A stretch of DNA of 64,000 nt, from NCBI RefSeq assembly GCF_000423545.1, contig NZ_AUIE01000022.1, positions 1 to 64,000 of the forward strand. Reading direction: 5' to 3'. This stretch comes from Metapseudomonas resinovorans DSM 21078. Lineage in GTDB: Bacteria; Pseudomonadota; Gammaproteobacteria; Pseudomonadales; Pseudomonadaceae. A program made the position numbers and the translations under genes. Below are positions 1 through 7,027 of the stretch, piece after piece. Numbering within the stretch: position 1 is the stretch's first letter; every line of letters starts with the position of its first letter. Under the pieces are notes generated by a model. It searched no databases and had not been told where the DNA came from. It saw only the letters and a list, made by a program, of their open reading frames with translations.

Positions 1-410
1 CCCTGGCGCAGCGACAGGCCCCGGTCGCCCAGGTAACCATTGATCACCGCCAGAATCCCAGCCGCCAACTCGTGCTTCTCCAGCAGGCGACGGAAGTTGA
101 GGATGGTGGTTTCGTCCGGGATACGCTCCAAGCTCAGCCCGGCAAACTGGCGCAGGATCGTGGTCTCGTACAGCGCCTCCTCCATCGCTGGATCGCTGTA
201 GCCGAACCAGTTTTGCATCAGATACACGCGCAGCATGGCCATCAACGGATAGGCCGGACGACCGCCTTCACCCTTCGGGTAGTGCGGCTCGATCAGGGCA
301 ACCAAGCCCTTCCACGGCACCACCTGATCCATCTCGATCAGGAACAGTTCCTTGCGGGTCTGCTTGCGCTTGCCGGCGTACTCGGCGTCGGCGAAGGTCA
401 TCTGTTTCAT
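1..410 (-). CDS. IS5-family transposase, N-terminal part (cut by window edge)
   Basis: The reverse strand reads MKQMTFADAEYAGKRKQTRK and continues through WKGLVALIEPHYPKGEGGRP, YPLMAMLRVYLMQNWFGYSD and PDETTILNFRRLLEKH. This is the N-terminal DUF772-type region typical of IS5-group DDE transposases. The frame is open to base 1, so about 136 residues are present and the DDE catalytic core is outside the window. The start at 410 (MKQM) is conventional; a second ATG at 401 is possible. It would catalyse transposition of the element. Identification to family is firm; subgroup naming would need a database. Confidence 0.9.
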   Translation of the reverse strand, partial: MKQMTFADAEYAGKRKQTRKELFLIEMDQVVPWKGLVALIEPHYPKGEGGRPAYPLMAMLRVYLMQNWFGYSDPAMEEALYETTILRQFAGLSLERIPDETTILNFRRLLEKHELAAGILAVINGYLGDRGLSLRQ

Positions 411-475
411 CGGGAAACTCGAGCAACGGGATCGGCGTATTTCACCAGAAACAGGAAGTCTTCTTCAGGATTTCC
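1..475 (-). mobile_element. IS5-family insertion sequence, right (tnp 5') end
   Basis: The first 475 bases are the 5' side of an IS5-family element; the rest lies left of the window. Seen: the start of a transposase reading leftwards, a short leader, and an outer end at about 475 that reads GGAAATCCTGAAG inwards. The next four bases (476-479) are CTAA, which fits the YTAR target duplications known for the IS5 group. The exact end is inferred, because the other terminus is not visible. The element directly abuts the AT-rich cassette that follows. Confidence 0.7.
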
Positions 476-509
476 CTAAACGATTGAAATAGTATGAATG
501 CCGATGCCT

Positions 510-743
510 TCAACTCTTTAACAATCCAGTTTTCATTGCACAATAAATAGCTTCAGCACGCGATGAAACATTCAGCTTTCTTCGAATGCGAGAAAAATGA
601 AAATTAACATTTGCCTCCGAGCACCCCAAAATCTTAGATATCTCCCAAGAGGTCTTCCCTTGAGCTCCCCAGTGCAGAATCTCCAACTCTCGCTTTGTAA
701 GGCGTATACGAGCATCACATAAGCAACACTCGAAAAATCTCAA
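510..743 (-). CDS. LuxR-type HTH domain, C-terminal part of a frameshifted quorum-sensing regulator
   Basis: 77 codons carrying a complete LuxR (GerE) helix-turn-helix: [20 protein letters not shown], then a recognition helix in [20 protein letters not shown] and a final MKTGLL. This is the DNA-binding half expected after the autoinducer-binding domain encoded immediately upstream. The only apparent start is a TTG inside the overlap with the upstream stop, with no independent ribosome-binding site. I read it as the 3' half of one gene broken by a -1 shift at the G7 tract (744-750), not a separate protein. Restoring one G would join the two halves into about 232 residues, the normal LuxR length. 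Confidence 0.8.
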   Translation of the reverse strand: MRFFECCLCDARIRLTKRELEILHWGAQGKTSWEISKILGCSEANVNFHFSRIRRKLNVSSRAEAIYCAMKTGLLKS

Positions 744-1207
744 AGCCCCCCCAGAGCAAAATCACGAAGCATAGAAGCCGAGGAGAATGATTCCACCAAA
801 TTAGAGCGCGCCTTATCTAAAGAAAGGCACAGCACACCCACTTCGCCCCTGGCGCCACGAAGTGGAAGAACTATCCCCCATTCCAAGCCCACAACCTTTA
901 CTAGTTCAAAAAACTCGCGATCGTAACGAAGATACTCTTTCCGCCCCCACGAAGACATGGGAACGTTCGAATCACACACCAACTCAATCAACGAATCTAC
1001 GCACTTATCCTTATCCTCATTCAGTCTTGACCACTCATCTTCGAAATTTACATATACCTTATTCCTTCCCCCGCCCGGCCTTTCAGCCTTTATCTTAAAT
1101 ATAAACTTCAAAAATCCCAACTCAACAGATATCCGATTCATCCTAACAAGCCATTCAGATTCACTTTCCGAGTCCGAAAGCTGCTTAAAGTCATCCATTG
1201 ACAACAC
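740..1207 (-). CDS. LuxR-family autoinducer-binding domain, N-terminal part of the frameshifted regulator
   Basis: 155 residues resembling the acyl-homoserine-lactone-binding domain of LuxR regulators: an acidic-tryptophan segment ([11 protein letters not shown]), [10 protein letters not shown] in place of the usual P..W block, then [20 protein letters not shown], the family's G.....P..G..G pattern. The GTG start at 1207 is chosen because a GAGGGGG ribosome-binding site lies 5-6 bases upstream; ATG 1198 is the alternative. The frame ends at a TGA just after a run of seven G, where the HTH half continues in the -1 frame. No luxI-type synthase is in the window, so this would be a LuxR solo, divergent from and probably controlling the 1482-5324 operon. 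Confidence 0.8.
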   Translation of the reverse strand: MLSMDDFKQLSDSESESEWLVRMNRISVELGFLKFIFKIKAERPGGGRNKVYVNFEDEWSRLNEDKDKCVDSLIELVCDSNVPMSSWGRKEYLRYDREFFELVKVVGLEWGIVLPLRGARGEVGVLCLSLDKARSNLVESFSSASMLRDFALGGL

Positions 1208-1405
1208 AGAAACCCCCTCGAAAGAAGAAAACCATTAGACGTCAAACTATCTACAGTCGACTACTCAACACCTTAACCATCCCTAACAAAAACAGTCTAA
1301 AGCTCCTATCAGAAGTTTCCTACTTAACCAAAAAACTTCACCTACAGCACTCAATGGCAACAGCTATCAAATCTAATAGTTATCATCGCAGGAGGGCAAA
1401 AAAAA

Positions 1406-1434
1406 TTGATCACCCCCAAAAAAACAAATAAAAA
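1406..1434 (+). promoter_or_regulatory. Possible sigma-70 promoter of the peptide/SagB/AurF operon
   Basis: TTGATC at 1406-1411 and TAAAAA at 1429-1434 are separated by 17 bases, in the AT-rich intergenic region (1208-1481) between the luxR-like gene and the peptide gene. The -10 matches only four of six consensus bases, so this is a candidate only. Confidence 0.35.
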
Positions 1435-1439
1435 ACACC

Positions 1440-1457
1440 TGTCGACCAAAATCGACA
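1440..1457. promoter_or_regulatory. Perfect inverted repeat TGTCGA-N6-TCGACA upstream of the peptide gene
   Basis: TGTCGA (1440-1445) and TCGACA (1452-1457) form an exact dyad around CCAAAA, 12 bases before the ribosome-binding site of the peptide gene. It is a plausible binding site for the divergent LuxR-like regulator or another dimeric factor. It is not a canonical lux box (no CT-N12-AG), and its position would suit repression or 5'-leader control better than classical activation. A second, longer-spaced dyad (GAAGTTT 1312-1318, AAACTTC 1333-1339) is also present in this region. Confidence 0.45.
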
Positions 1458-1481
1458 AAACCAATAACTGAGGAAACAAAA

Positions 1482-1553
1482 ATGATCAAGACAATTTATG
1501 AAAGCAAGCAACTGGCCAATTGGACTGCCATCTCTACGCCTACTAAAGGCTAA
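1482..1553 (+). CDS. 23-residue peptide, candidate RiPP precursor
   Basis: A short ORF beginning MIKTIYESKQLAN and ending WTAISTPTKG. It has a strong Shine-Dalgarno (GAGGAA at 1470-1475) eight bases before ATG and a TAA stop. It lies directly upstream of, and co-oriented with, a SagB-type dehydrogenase gene, and is separated from it by a stable hairpin. Its size is like that of other very short precursors such as PqqA. The N-terminal half is charged (leader-like). The C-terminal half has Trp, Ser and three Thr and no Cys. It is not an obvious transcription-attenuation leader: no run of one amino acid. Function as a modified precursor or scaffold peptide is inferred from context only. Confidence 0.6.
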   Translation: MIKTIYESKQLANWTAISTPTKG

Positions 1554-1563
1554 GTAATAGAAC

Positions 1564-1586
1564 CTAGGAGGCCTCGCGCCTCCTAG
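1564..1586 (+). terminator. Hairpin between peptide gene and SagB gene (attenuator-like)
   Basis: CTAGGAGGC (1564-1572) pairs perfectly with GCCTCCTAG (1578-1586) around a five-base loop. There is no T-run, so partial termination or mRNA stabilisation is more likely than full termination. Such hairpins after precursor genes commonly set a high peptide-to-enzyme ratio. Confidence 0.6.
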
Positions 1587-1615
1587 ATTCTCAAGCACTT
1601 CAAGAATGAACACTC

Positions 1616-2707
1616 ATGAACATAAACCCAAACATCTTCATATATTTCGACAATCAAAATATAGTTCTCTGGGACTACCTTAACCACAGGCAGTTCCATA
1701 TAGACATGGCGCATCTTGAAAAAATAATTGAATATCTCACCACACAAATAGACCCGGACGACTCAATACAAACCAACAACCTAATACAGAACGATGTAAT
1801 TTCAAAGGAGCCATACTCCAAAAACAAATGGTCATGGGACATTCTCGCCAGAATATTCCACACAGGGACAAGCAATTTAAGCTTCGATATCACACCAAAG
1901 AACAGAAAAGAATGGGCGGATGTATATCTAAAAAGTTGCAAGCTGACCTTATCCAAGCCCTCCCCGAAGCTTAGATTCGAAGAGGAAGATCTTTCCAATC
2001 CAATTCACGTCCCCTATCCCTCCCAAGAAAGCATCGAACTACATGAAGCTTTCACTTCACGAAAGACTGTCAGAGAGTTCGAAGACAGGGGACTAGAAAA
2101 ACTCAAGCTTGGAACAATCCTTTATTACGGACTTGGCTATCTCCGCGAACGAGAAGCCTCCTTAGATGAACACATACCGTCAGATATGCGACACAGAAGA
2201 AGTAGCCCGTCTGGAGGGGGGCTAAACAGCATAGAGGGATACTTGTACATCAGAAATGTGGATGGCATAGACCCCAGAATTTATTACTACAACCCTCTCA
2301 ACCATACATTACACAAACTGGGTACCACCCCTCCTAGCCTAGGAGACTTAATGTCAGGCCAACATTTCATAGACAATATTGCATTTGGGGTATTTCTAAC
2401 ATGTAGATTTGATCGCATGTGGTGGAAGTACTATCACTCGCGAGCATACAGGGTTGCGCTGATGGAGGCGGGGCACATATCCCAGTCCTTGCAATTGCTC
2501 GCCACAAACGAGGGCCTTCAGACTTGGATTTCTGGTGCGTTTTCTGACGATCTTGTTTCCAAGGCAATAGATCTAAGAAATGAATTTGAAAACCCACTCC
2601 TTTTCGTAGGAGCCGGATATAGCCAAGGAAATACGTTCAGCAAAGAACTCGACGAACTACTAAACAACCATCAGGACAAAAGAAATGGACTTAAAGAGCA
2701 ATACTGA
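1616..2707 (+). CDS. SagB/ThcOx-type flavin-dependent peptide dehydrogenase
   Basis: 363 residues of the nitroreductase superfamily, SagB branch. An N-terminal region of about 120 residues precedes the FMN-binding fold. SRKTVREFEDRGL (about 148-160) and SPSGGGLNSIEGYLY (about 197-211) are family blocks. WWKYYHSRAYRVALMEAGHI contains Lys271-Tyr272, the position of the catalytic Lys-Tyr pair known from thiazole/oxazole dehydrogenases of this family. SagB enzymes oxidise azolines in ribosomal peptides, but no YcaO cyclodehydratase is present here, so another peptide or amine oxidation is likely. It follows the 23-residue peptide gene, and its stop overlaps the next start by 23 bases. The ribosome-binding site is weak. 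Strongly AT-rich coding. Confidence 0.8.
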   Translation: MNINPNIFIYFDNQNIVLWDYLNHRQFHIDMAHLEKIIEYLTTQIDPDDSIQTNNLIQNDVISKEPYSKNKWSWDILARIFHTGTSNLSFDITPKNRKEWADVYLKSCKLTLSKPSPKLRFEEEDLSNPIHVPYPSQESIELHEAFTSRKTVREFEDRGLEKLKLGTILYYGLGYLREREASLDEHIPSDMRHRRSSPSGGGLNSIEGYLYIRNVDGIDPRIYYYNPLNHTLHKLGTTPPSLGDLMSGQHFIDNIAFGVFLTCRFDRMWWKYYHSRAYRVALMEAGHISQSLQLLATNEGLQTWISGAFSDDLVSKAIDLRNEFENPLLFVGAGYSQGNTFSKELDELLNNHQDKRNGLKEQY

Positions 2708-3659
2708 CACCCATCAAATTGAGAAATCCATTTCAGAATCGCTTCTAAACTGGGATAAGGCCTCATCGGTACGCACCAAACAGAACACTTACGACCTCAG
2801 CCATCCGGAGACCTATCTTAACGAAGAAAAATTCTGGTTCATTCCAAACGCGCTCCCTTGCATTCAGAAACCAGAATTCAAAGCTCTAGGAGAAAACGCA
2901 GGTAACACGCTGCTGGCGCGATATTTGGTGTTTTTCCTAGATTACACTTCCGCACTTGAAACAGAAATTGTTAATAGATCAATTAAAACAATTAGCACAG
3001 ACTCGCTGAACCTCGATCTAAATGGCGACATTAAATTGACAGCACTGCGACTTTATGCAGATGAGGCATACCACGCTGTAATATCCACCGAGGTAGCCAA
3101 TCAAGTCAGCAGCATCCATGGAATCCAGTCCAGAGCCGCCGCAAACGACAAAATACGTAGAGCGATAACTCTAACTGATGAGGCCTCTGAAAGTCATATG
3201 GAACTTGCATGGTTCCTTATGGGGTTCGTATCCGAGACTGTAATCACAAAAGAATATTTAGAATTCACAAAGAACACCATTTACAAACCTGTATTCCAAA
3301 TGATGCGCGACCACTTGGAAGACGAATTCAAGCATGTATCTTTCTTTTCAAGAATGTTCTCATTAGTCTGGAGCAAGGCTGACGAAGCAGATAGAAAGTT
3401 TATACGCAACTTCACACCAAAAATCATAAAAGAGTTTTTCAAACCGCACGACTCCTGGCTTCACAAAAATCTCATAGATCTTGGAGTAAGCACAGTTACA
3501 GCATCTAGTATTTCAGACGACCTCAACAGCGAGAGAACACATATCGCCAGAACAAAAGCAGGATGCACAACAACTATTCTTGCGATGCGAAAGGCTGGAT
3601 TTTTTAACGACCCTAGGAATTCCCTACACTTCATCAAGGAGGAAGTAATCGATGGATAA
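2685..3659 (+). CDS. AurF-like diiron oxygenase
   Basis: 324 residues similar to the p-aminobenzoate N-oxygenase AurF family. The expected seven metal ligands are visible: a Glu in LETEIV (92 or 94), Glu127 and His130 in ADEAYHA, Glu184 in VSETV, then His210, Glu214 and His217 in RDHLEDEFKHVSFF. Family members use a carboxylate-bridged diiron centre for N-oxygenation of amines or C-hydroxylation. The substrate is unknown; coupling to the SagB-type gene suggests oxidation of the peptide or a derivative. AGGACAAAAGAA precedes the ATG. It overlaps the upstream gene by 23 bases and the downstream MFS gene by 8, so all three are translationally coupled. Confidence 0.8.
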   Translation: MDLKSNTDTHQIEKSISESLLNWDKASSVRTKQNTYDLSHPETYLNEEKFWFIPNALPCIQKPEFKALGENAGNTLLARYLVFFLDYTSALETEIVNRSIKTISTDSLNLDLNGDIKLTALRLYADEAYHAVISTEVANQVSSIHGIQSRAAANDKIRRAITLTDEASESHMELAWFLMGFVSETVITKEYLEFTKNTIYKPVFQMMRDHLEDEFKHVSFFSRMFSLVWSKADEADRKFIRNFTPKIIKEFFKPHDSWLHKNLIDLGVSTVTASSISDDLNSERTHIARTKAGCTTTILAMRKAGFFNDPRNSLHFIKEEVIDG

Positions 3660-4845
3660 CCCTAATCACACCCCCTTGACATACAGCCTTCAAAAATCAG
3701 CGTCAGTAGCTTTCCTTATCAGTATCGTCTTGCTTAGCGCATTCCCATTAGACGTAATACTTCCCTCCTTCCCATCGATAGCTAATAGTTTCAATGTAGC
3801 ACCAGAAAATGCCATAACTACCATCACGGCTTTTGCATTGGGCTTCTCGTTATCTCAAATTTTCGCTGGACCTTTCTCGGACATCTACGGAAGAAAGATA
3901 GTACTTATTATAGGACTCGCAATTTCTTCAGTCTCCAGCATAGCTTGCACGCTCACTGAAGATTTTCACTTACTACTATTTTCAAGATTTATCCAGGGAA
4001 TAGGCTGTGGCAGCTTCGTGCTTGCGCAAGCAATAGTTCAAGATACATTTTCAGACTCTGAGCGACTAAAGATAAGAACCTTATTGGTAACTGCAAGCGG
4101 CGTTTTCATCTCCTTATCCCCCTTGGCCGGCATATTCATACAGGAGCACTTAGACTGGAAAGGAAGCTTCTACATATTCTCGTGGCTGGCAATTTTAGTC
4201 TCCGCCTGCTCCGCGTTTATCTACATGAAAACGGTACCAGGAAAGACCCCTTGCAGCCCTTTAAAGCATTTCACCGAAGCTTATATAAAGATATTTTCAA
4301 ACACAAAATTTACATCCTCCTGGCTAATTTCAGCACTTGCATTTTCCTGCCATTTTAGCTTTGTAGCCCTCTCTCCAATAATCTTCAATGAAGTCCTAAC
4401 CGAGAACCCTATAAATTTTGGCTTTATACTCTTATTTTACGGATTCTCATATTTGGTCGCCGGCATTCTGGCCACACGGATATTCAAAAGGTCTTCCTTA
4501 GAAAAGCAGATAACATGTGGAATAACCTTGATTCTCCTATCTGGGATAACCATGGCAATTTCCCATACCGTATTTCCGGCCCTATCAATCACTCTCATCT
4601 GCATGATCACGTGCACTATAGGGACAACATTTGTCAGACCTGCTGCTGCATCTCGCGCAATGGACATTTTTCACGATCTTTCTGGAACCGCATCAGCCGC
4701 CGGGAGCACGTTAATGTTCATAACAGCCGGACTGATAAGTTTTTTGGTCTCTCAAACAAACTTTGACAAGGAATTCGCACTGTCGACAGCAATCATTTTG
4801 GCCGCGATCATTAGCACCTTGCTGAACATAAAAGCAAAGGAATAG
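3652..4845 (+). CDS. MFS exporter, Bcr/CflA-type
   Basis: 397 residues with 12 hydrophobic segments. The MFS loop 2-3 signature appears as AGPFSDIYGRK near residue 77. LPSFPSIANSF in the first helix/loop and IQGIGCGSFVLAQAIVQDTF are typical of the Bcr/CflA drug:proton antiporter group. Inner-membrane efflux of the cassette's product is the likely role, giving both secretion and self-resistance. A strong AAGGAGG site lies before the ATG, inside the end of the AurF-like gene. The GNAT gene starts two bases after its stop. Confidence 0.85.
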   Translation: MDNPNHTPLTYSLQKSASVAFLISIVLLSAFPLDVILPSFPSIANSFNVAPENAITTITAFALGFSLSQIFAGPFSDIYGRKIVLIIGLAISSVSSIACTLTEDFHLLLFSRFIQGIGCGSFVLAQAIVQDTFSDSERLKIRTLLVTASGVFISLSPLAGIFIQEHLDWKGSFYIFSWLAILVSACSAFIYMKTVPGKTPCSPLKHFTEAYIKIFSNTKFTSSWLISALAFSCHFSFVALSPIIFNEVLTENPINFGFILLFYGFSYLVAGILATRIFKRSSLEKQITCGITLILLSGITMAISHTVFPALSITLICMITCTIGTTFVRPAAASRAMDIFHDLSGTASAAGSTLMFITAGLISFLVSQTNFDKEFALSTAIILAAIISTLLNIKAKE

Positions 4846-4847
4846 AA

Positions 4848-5324
4848 ATGATCTTAGACATAGAGAAGATGACAGCATTAGTATTTTCAGAGTACAAAAA
4901 TATCGCAATAAAACTGCACGCCATTGAGCAGTCAGAAGCGCAAGACCAGTCAAAAGAGTCATCAGAGGCCAGCGCACTCTCGGCTTTCAATAGACTGTTG
5001 CCAGATGGCATAAACACGAAAGATCATTTTTTCTACTCAATAAAAATTCACACAACCAAATCAATCGCTGGTTACATATGGACATATCACCACGAGACAG
5101 CCACTGGAATGGAGGCTTATTTATACGACATATTGATATTAGAAGAATACAAGAGAATGGGAATCGGAAAGAAATCCCTTGGCCAAATATTAGAAAATCT
5201 CAAACTTGCAGGATTTCGCAGGGTAGTACTTCATGCCTTTTCAAGAAACCAAGCTGCGATAAACCTCTATCGAAGCCTTGGATTTAGGGAAACCAGTATC
5301 TACATGGCTAAGAATCTAAAATAA
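4848..5324 (+). CDS. GNAT-family N-acetyltransferase
   Basis: 158 residues. The acetyl-CoA-binding motif A is visible as EEYKRMGIGKKSLGQILENL (about 103-122), followed by GFRRVVLHAFSRNQAAINLY and RSLGF, a normal GNAT C-terminal half. The N-terminal 60 residues look family-specific. As the last gene of the operon, two bases after the exporter, it could acetylate the product, either as a tailoring step or to protect the producer. AGGAATAGAA precedes the ATG. Base composition returns to the GC-rich norm immediately after its stop, so it marks the right edge of the foreign cassette. Confidence 0.85.
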   Translation: MILDIEKMTALVFSEYKNIAIKLHAIEQSEAQDQSKESSEASALSAFNRLLPDGINTKDHFFYSIKIHTTKSIAGYIWTYHHETATGMEAYLYDILILEEYKRMGIGKKSLGQILENLKLAGFRRVVLHAFSRNQAAINLYRSLGFRETSIYMAKNLK

Positions 5325-5332
5325 ACGCCAAC

Positions 5333-5608
5333 TTATCGCGTATTCCTGAACTTCAGTTTCAAAGGCGGTAGCGCCATGCGCCGGGTGTAGATCCATGCGC
5401 CCAGCACCAGCACACTTTCGCCTATGGAGAGCAGTCGCGTCGCAAGCGGGATTTCGGTTTCGAGTCCGCTGCCGAGCAGTATCAGATCCAGCCCAAGCAA
5501 GTCGGTCATGAAGAGCAGGCCGGCGAGATATACCATCGCCGTAAGCAGAAGCCACAGACCTTTCATCCGGCGTCTTGTCGGGGCGCGTTGCCCTTCGGGT
5601 GTTTCCAT
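5333..5608 (-). CDS. Small membrane protein, unknown function
   Basis: 91 residues if started at the ATG at 5608, which has GCGAGG six bases upstream; 77 residues from the internal ATG at 5566 (MKGLWLLLTA). Two hydrophobic stretches (LWLLLTAMVYLAGLLFMTDL and SIGESVLVLGAWIY) suggest two transmembrane helices, with a basic C-terminal tail. The reading frame remains open further upstream, but that part overlaps the divergent methyltransferase gene and looks non-coding. Not recognised; function unknown. It converges on the GNAT gene with only eight bases between the stops. Confidence 0.5.
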   Translation of the reverse strand: METPEGQRAPTRRRMKGLWLLLTAMVYLAGLLFMTDLLGLDLILLGSGLETEIPLATRLLSIGESVLVLGAWIYTRRMALPPLKLKFRNTR

Positions 5609-5723
5609 CACAGCCTCGCTTCCTTGCATGCGCGAATACCGGCCAATAGCCGCTTGCCACACCACGGCATTCCGCCGTAATGCTCGGGTTAGAATGCCGC
5701 CCCGTTTTCCGTGAACTCCCGCC

Positions 5724-6662
5724 ATGAACCACGACGCCATCGCCACCCTCGAACAGCAACTGATCGCCGCCCTGGAGCATCTGCCGGACGAGATCCGTCG
5801 CATCTTCCATGGCCGTGGACGGCGGTGGGCGGGATTGGAGCAAGTGACGGTCGACTGGCTGCAGGGCGTGGTGCTGGTGTCGTTGTTCCGCGAGGTGGGT
5901 GAAGACGAACTCGCTGTGCTGCGGGCCATGTTGCTGCGCCTCACGGAATCGCCAGCGTGGCAGCGCAGTGGCGCTTGCACGCTGCTGTTGCAGCATCGCT
6001 ACCTGCTGGAAAGCACGGTCGAGTTGCTCTGGGGCGAGGCGGTAGAAGAATGCGCGGTCAGCGAAGGCGGCCTGCGCTTCAAGCTGGACCTGGGGAAGAA
6101 GCAGAACAACGGTCTGTTCCTCGACATGCGCTACGGCCGCGACTGGGTTCGGGCCAATGCTCAGGGCAAGCGGGTGCTGAACCTCTTCGCTTACACCTGC
6201 GGCTTCTCGGTGGCGGGCATCGAGGGCGGTGCGGAGCATGTGGTGAACCTGGATATGGCCAGCTCGGCCTTGAGCCGGGGGCGGGACAATCACCGACTGA
6301 ATGGCCATGACCTCAGCCGCGTGAGTTTCCTTGGTCATGAGCTGTTCAAGTCCTGGGGCAAGGTGAAGAAGCTCGGTCCCTATGACCTGGTGATCATCGA
6401 CCCGCCGTCCTTCCAGAAAGGCAGCTTCGCCCTGACCCGCGACTACCAGAAGATCCTGCGCCGCCTGCCGGAGTTGCTGACCGAGAACGGGGTGGTGCTG
6501 GCTTGCGTGAATGATCCGGGGATTGGCCCGGAGTTCCTCATTCAGGGGATGGCGGCGGAAGCGCCGGAACTGCGGTTTGTGGAGCGGCTGGAGAATCCGC
6601 CGGAGTTCGAGGATATTGATGCGGATGCGGGGTTGAAGGCGTTGGTGTTTCAGCGGGGGTAA
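5724..6662 (+). CDS. Class I SAM-dependent methyltransferase (RlmK/RlmI-like)
   Basis: 312 residues. The C-terminal two thirds form a Rossmann methyltransferase: KRVLNLFAYTCGFSVAGIEG (SAM motif I region, about 150-169), NLDMASSALSRGRDNHRLNG (motif II), and DLVIIDPPSFQKG, the DPPSF catalytic motif of the rRNA cytosine/guanine methyltransferase group related to the RlmK half of RlmKL. The QNNGLFLDMR segment just before is also characteristic. The likely substrate is an RNA base in the cytoplasm, but this is inferred from the family. Monocistronic, with ordinary chromosomal base composition. Confidence 0.8.
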   Translation: MNHDAIATLEQQLIAALEHLPDEIRRIFHGRGRRWAGLEQVTVDWLQGVVLVSLFREVGEDELAVLRAMLLRLTESPAWQRSGACTLLLQHRYLLESTVELLWGEAVEECAVSEGGLRFKLDLGKKQNNGLFLDMRYGRDWVRANAQGKRVLNLFAYTCGFSVAGIEGGAEHVVNLDMASSALSRGRDNHRLNGHDLSRVSFLGHELFKSWGKVKKLGPYDLVIIDPPSFQKGSFALTRDYQKILRRLPELLTENGVVLACVNDPGIGPEFLIQGMAAEAPELRFVERLENPPEFEDIDADAGLKALVFQRG

Positions 6663-7027
6663 TTGCTGGGGCCAAGCGGGGCTCCGCCTCCCTCTCCCCC
6701 GGCCCCCGCTCTGCGCCCCGGCCTGATCGCTTCGCGCTCCGGCGTTCATCGGCACCGGAAGCAATGCTTCCGAGAGCGTGCCTCTTCACCCCTGAAGAAG
6801 AGAGGGGTGACTCACGCCGGCATGGCCCTGCCCAAGACACACGCCCTGTAGGGTTGAATTCATTCGCGAAGCAGGACGCAGTCCTGCCATGACACGTGGC
6901 CCAATACCGAATGGGGGCTTCGCAGCCCTCACCCCAACCCTCTCCCGGAGGGAGAGGGGCTGTCCGTGCCACGGAACGTGCAACCTGTAGGGACGGCAGG
7001 CCGCAGGCCTGCCCACGTGAACAGGCG
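6663..7027. repeat. Intergenic region with CCCTCTCCC-type palindromic repeat
   Basis: No gene is seen. The segment 6926-6959 is a palindromic repeat (CCCTCACCCCAACCCTCTCC followed by GGAGGGAGAGGGG). The same repeat recurs at 63769-63868 and, in shorter form, at 59961-59983. A GAATTCATTCGCGAAGC stretch near 6856 resembles the repeat at 48561-48693. Confidence 0.6.

Noticed and set aside
510-743. Independent small HTH regulator
   Set aside because: Only a TTG start within the preceding stop and no separate ribosome-binding site; it completes the LuxR architecture of the upstream frame.
862-1238. Plus-strand ORFs opposite the LuxR-like gene
   Set aside because: Antisense to a gene with clear domain homology; translations are Ser/Pro/Leu-rich without a family match.
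1198-1431. 77-codon plus-strand ORF in the intergenic region upstream of the peptide gene
   Set aside because: Low-complexity Lys/Arg/Thr-rich translation with no ribosome-binding site; it spans the divergent promoter region.
1436-1460. Canonical lux box for LuxR-acyl-HSL
   Set aside because: The dyad is exact, but the CT-N12-AG pattern is missing, and its position downstream of the candidate promoter does not fit classical activation.
5316-6764. 482-codon minus-strand ORF
   Set aside because: Antisense shadow of the methyltransferase gene, whose SAM and DPPSF motifs are clear on the plus strand.
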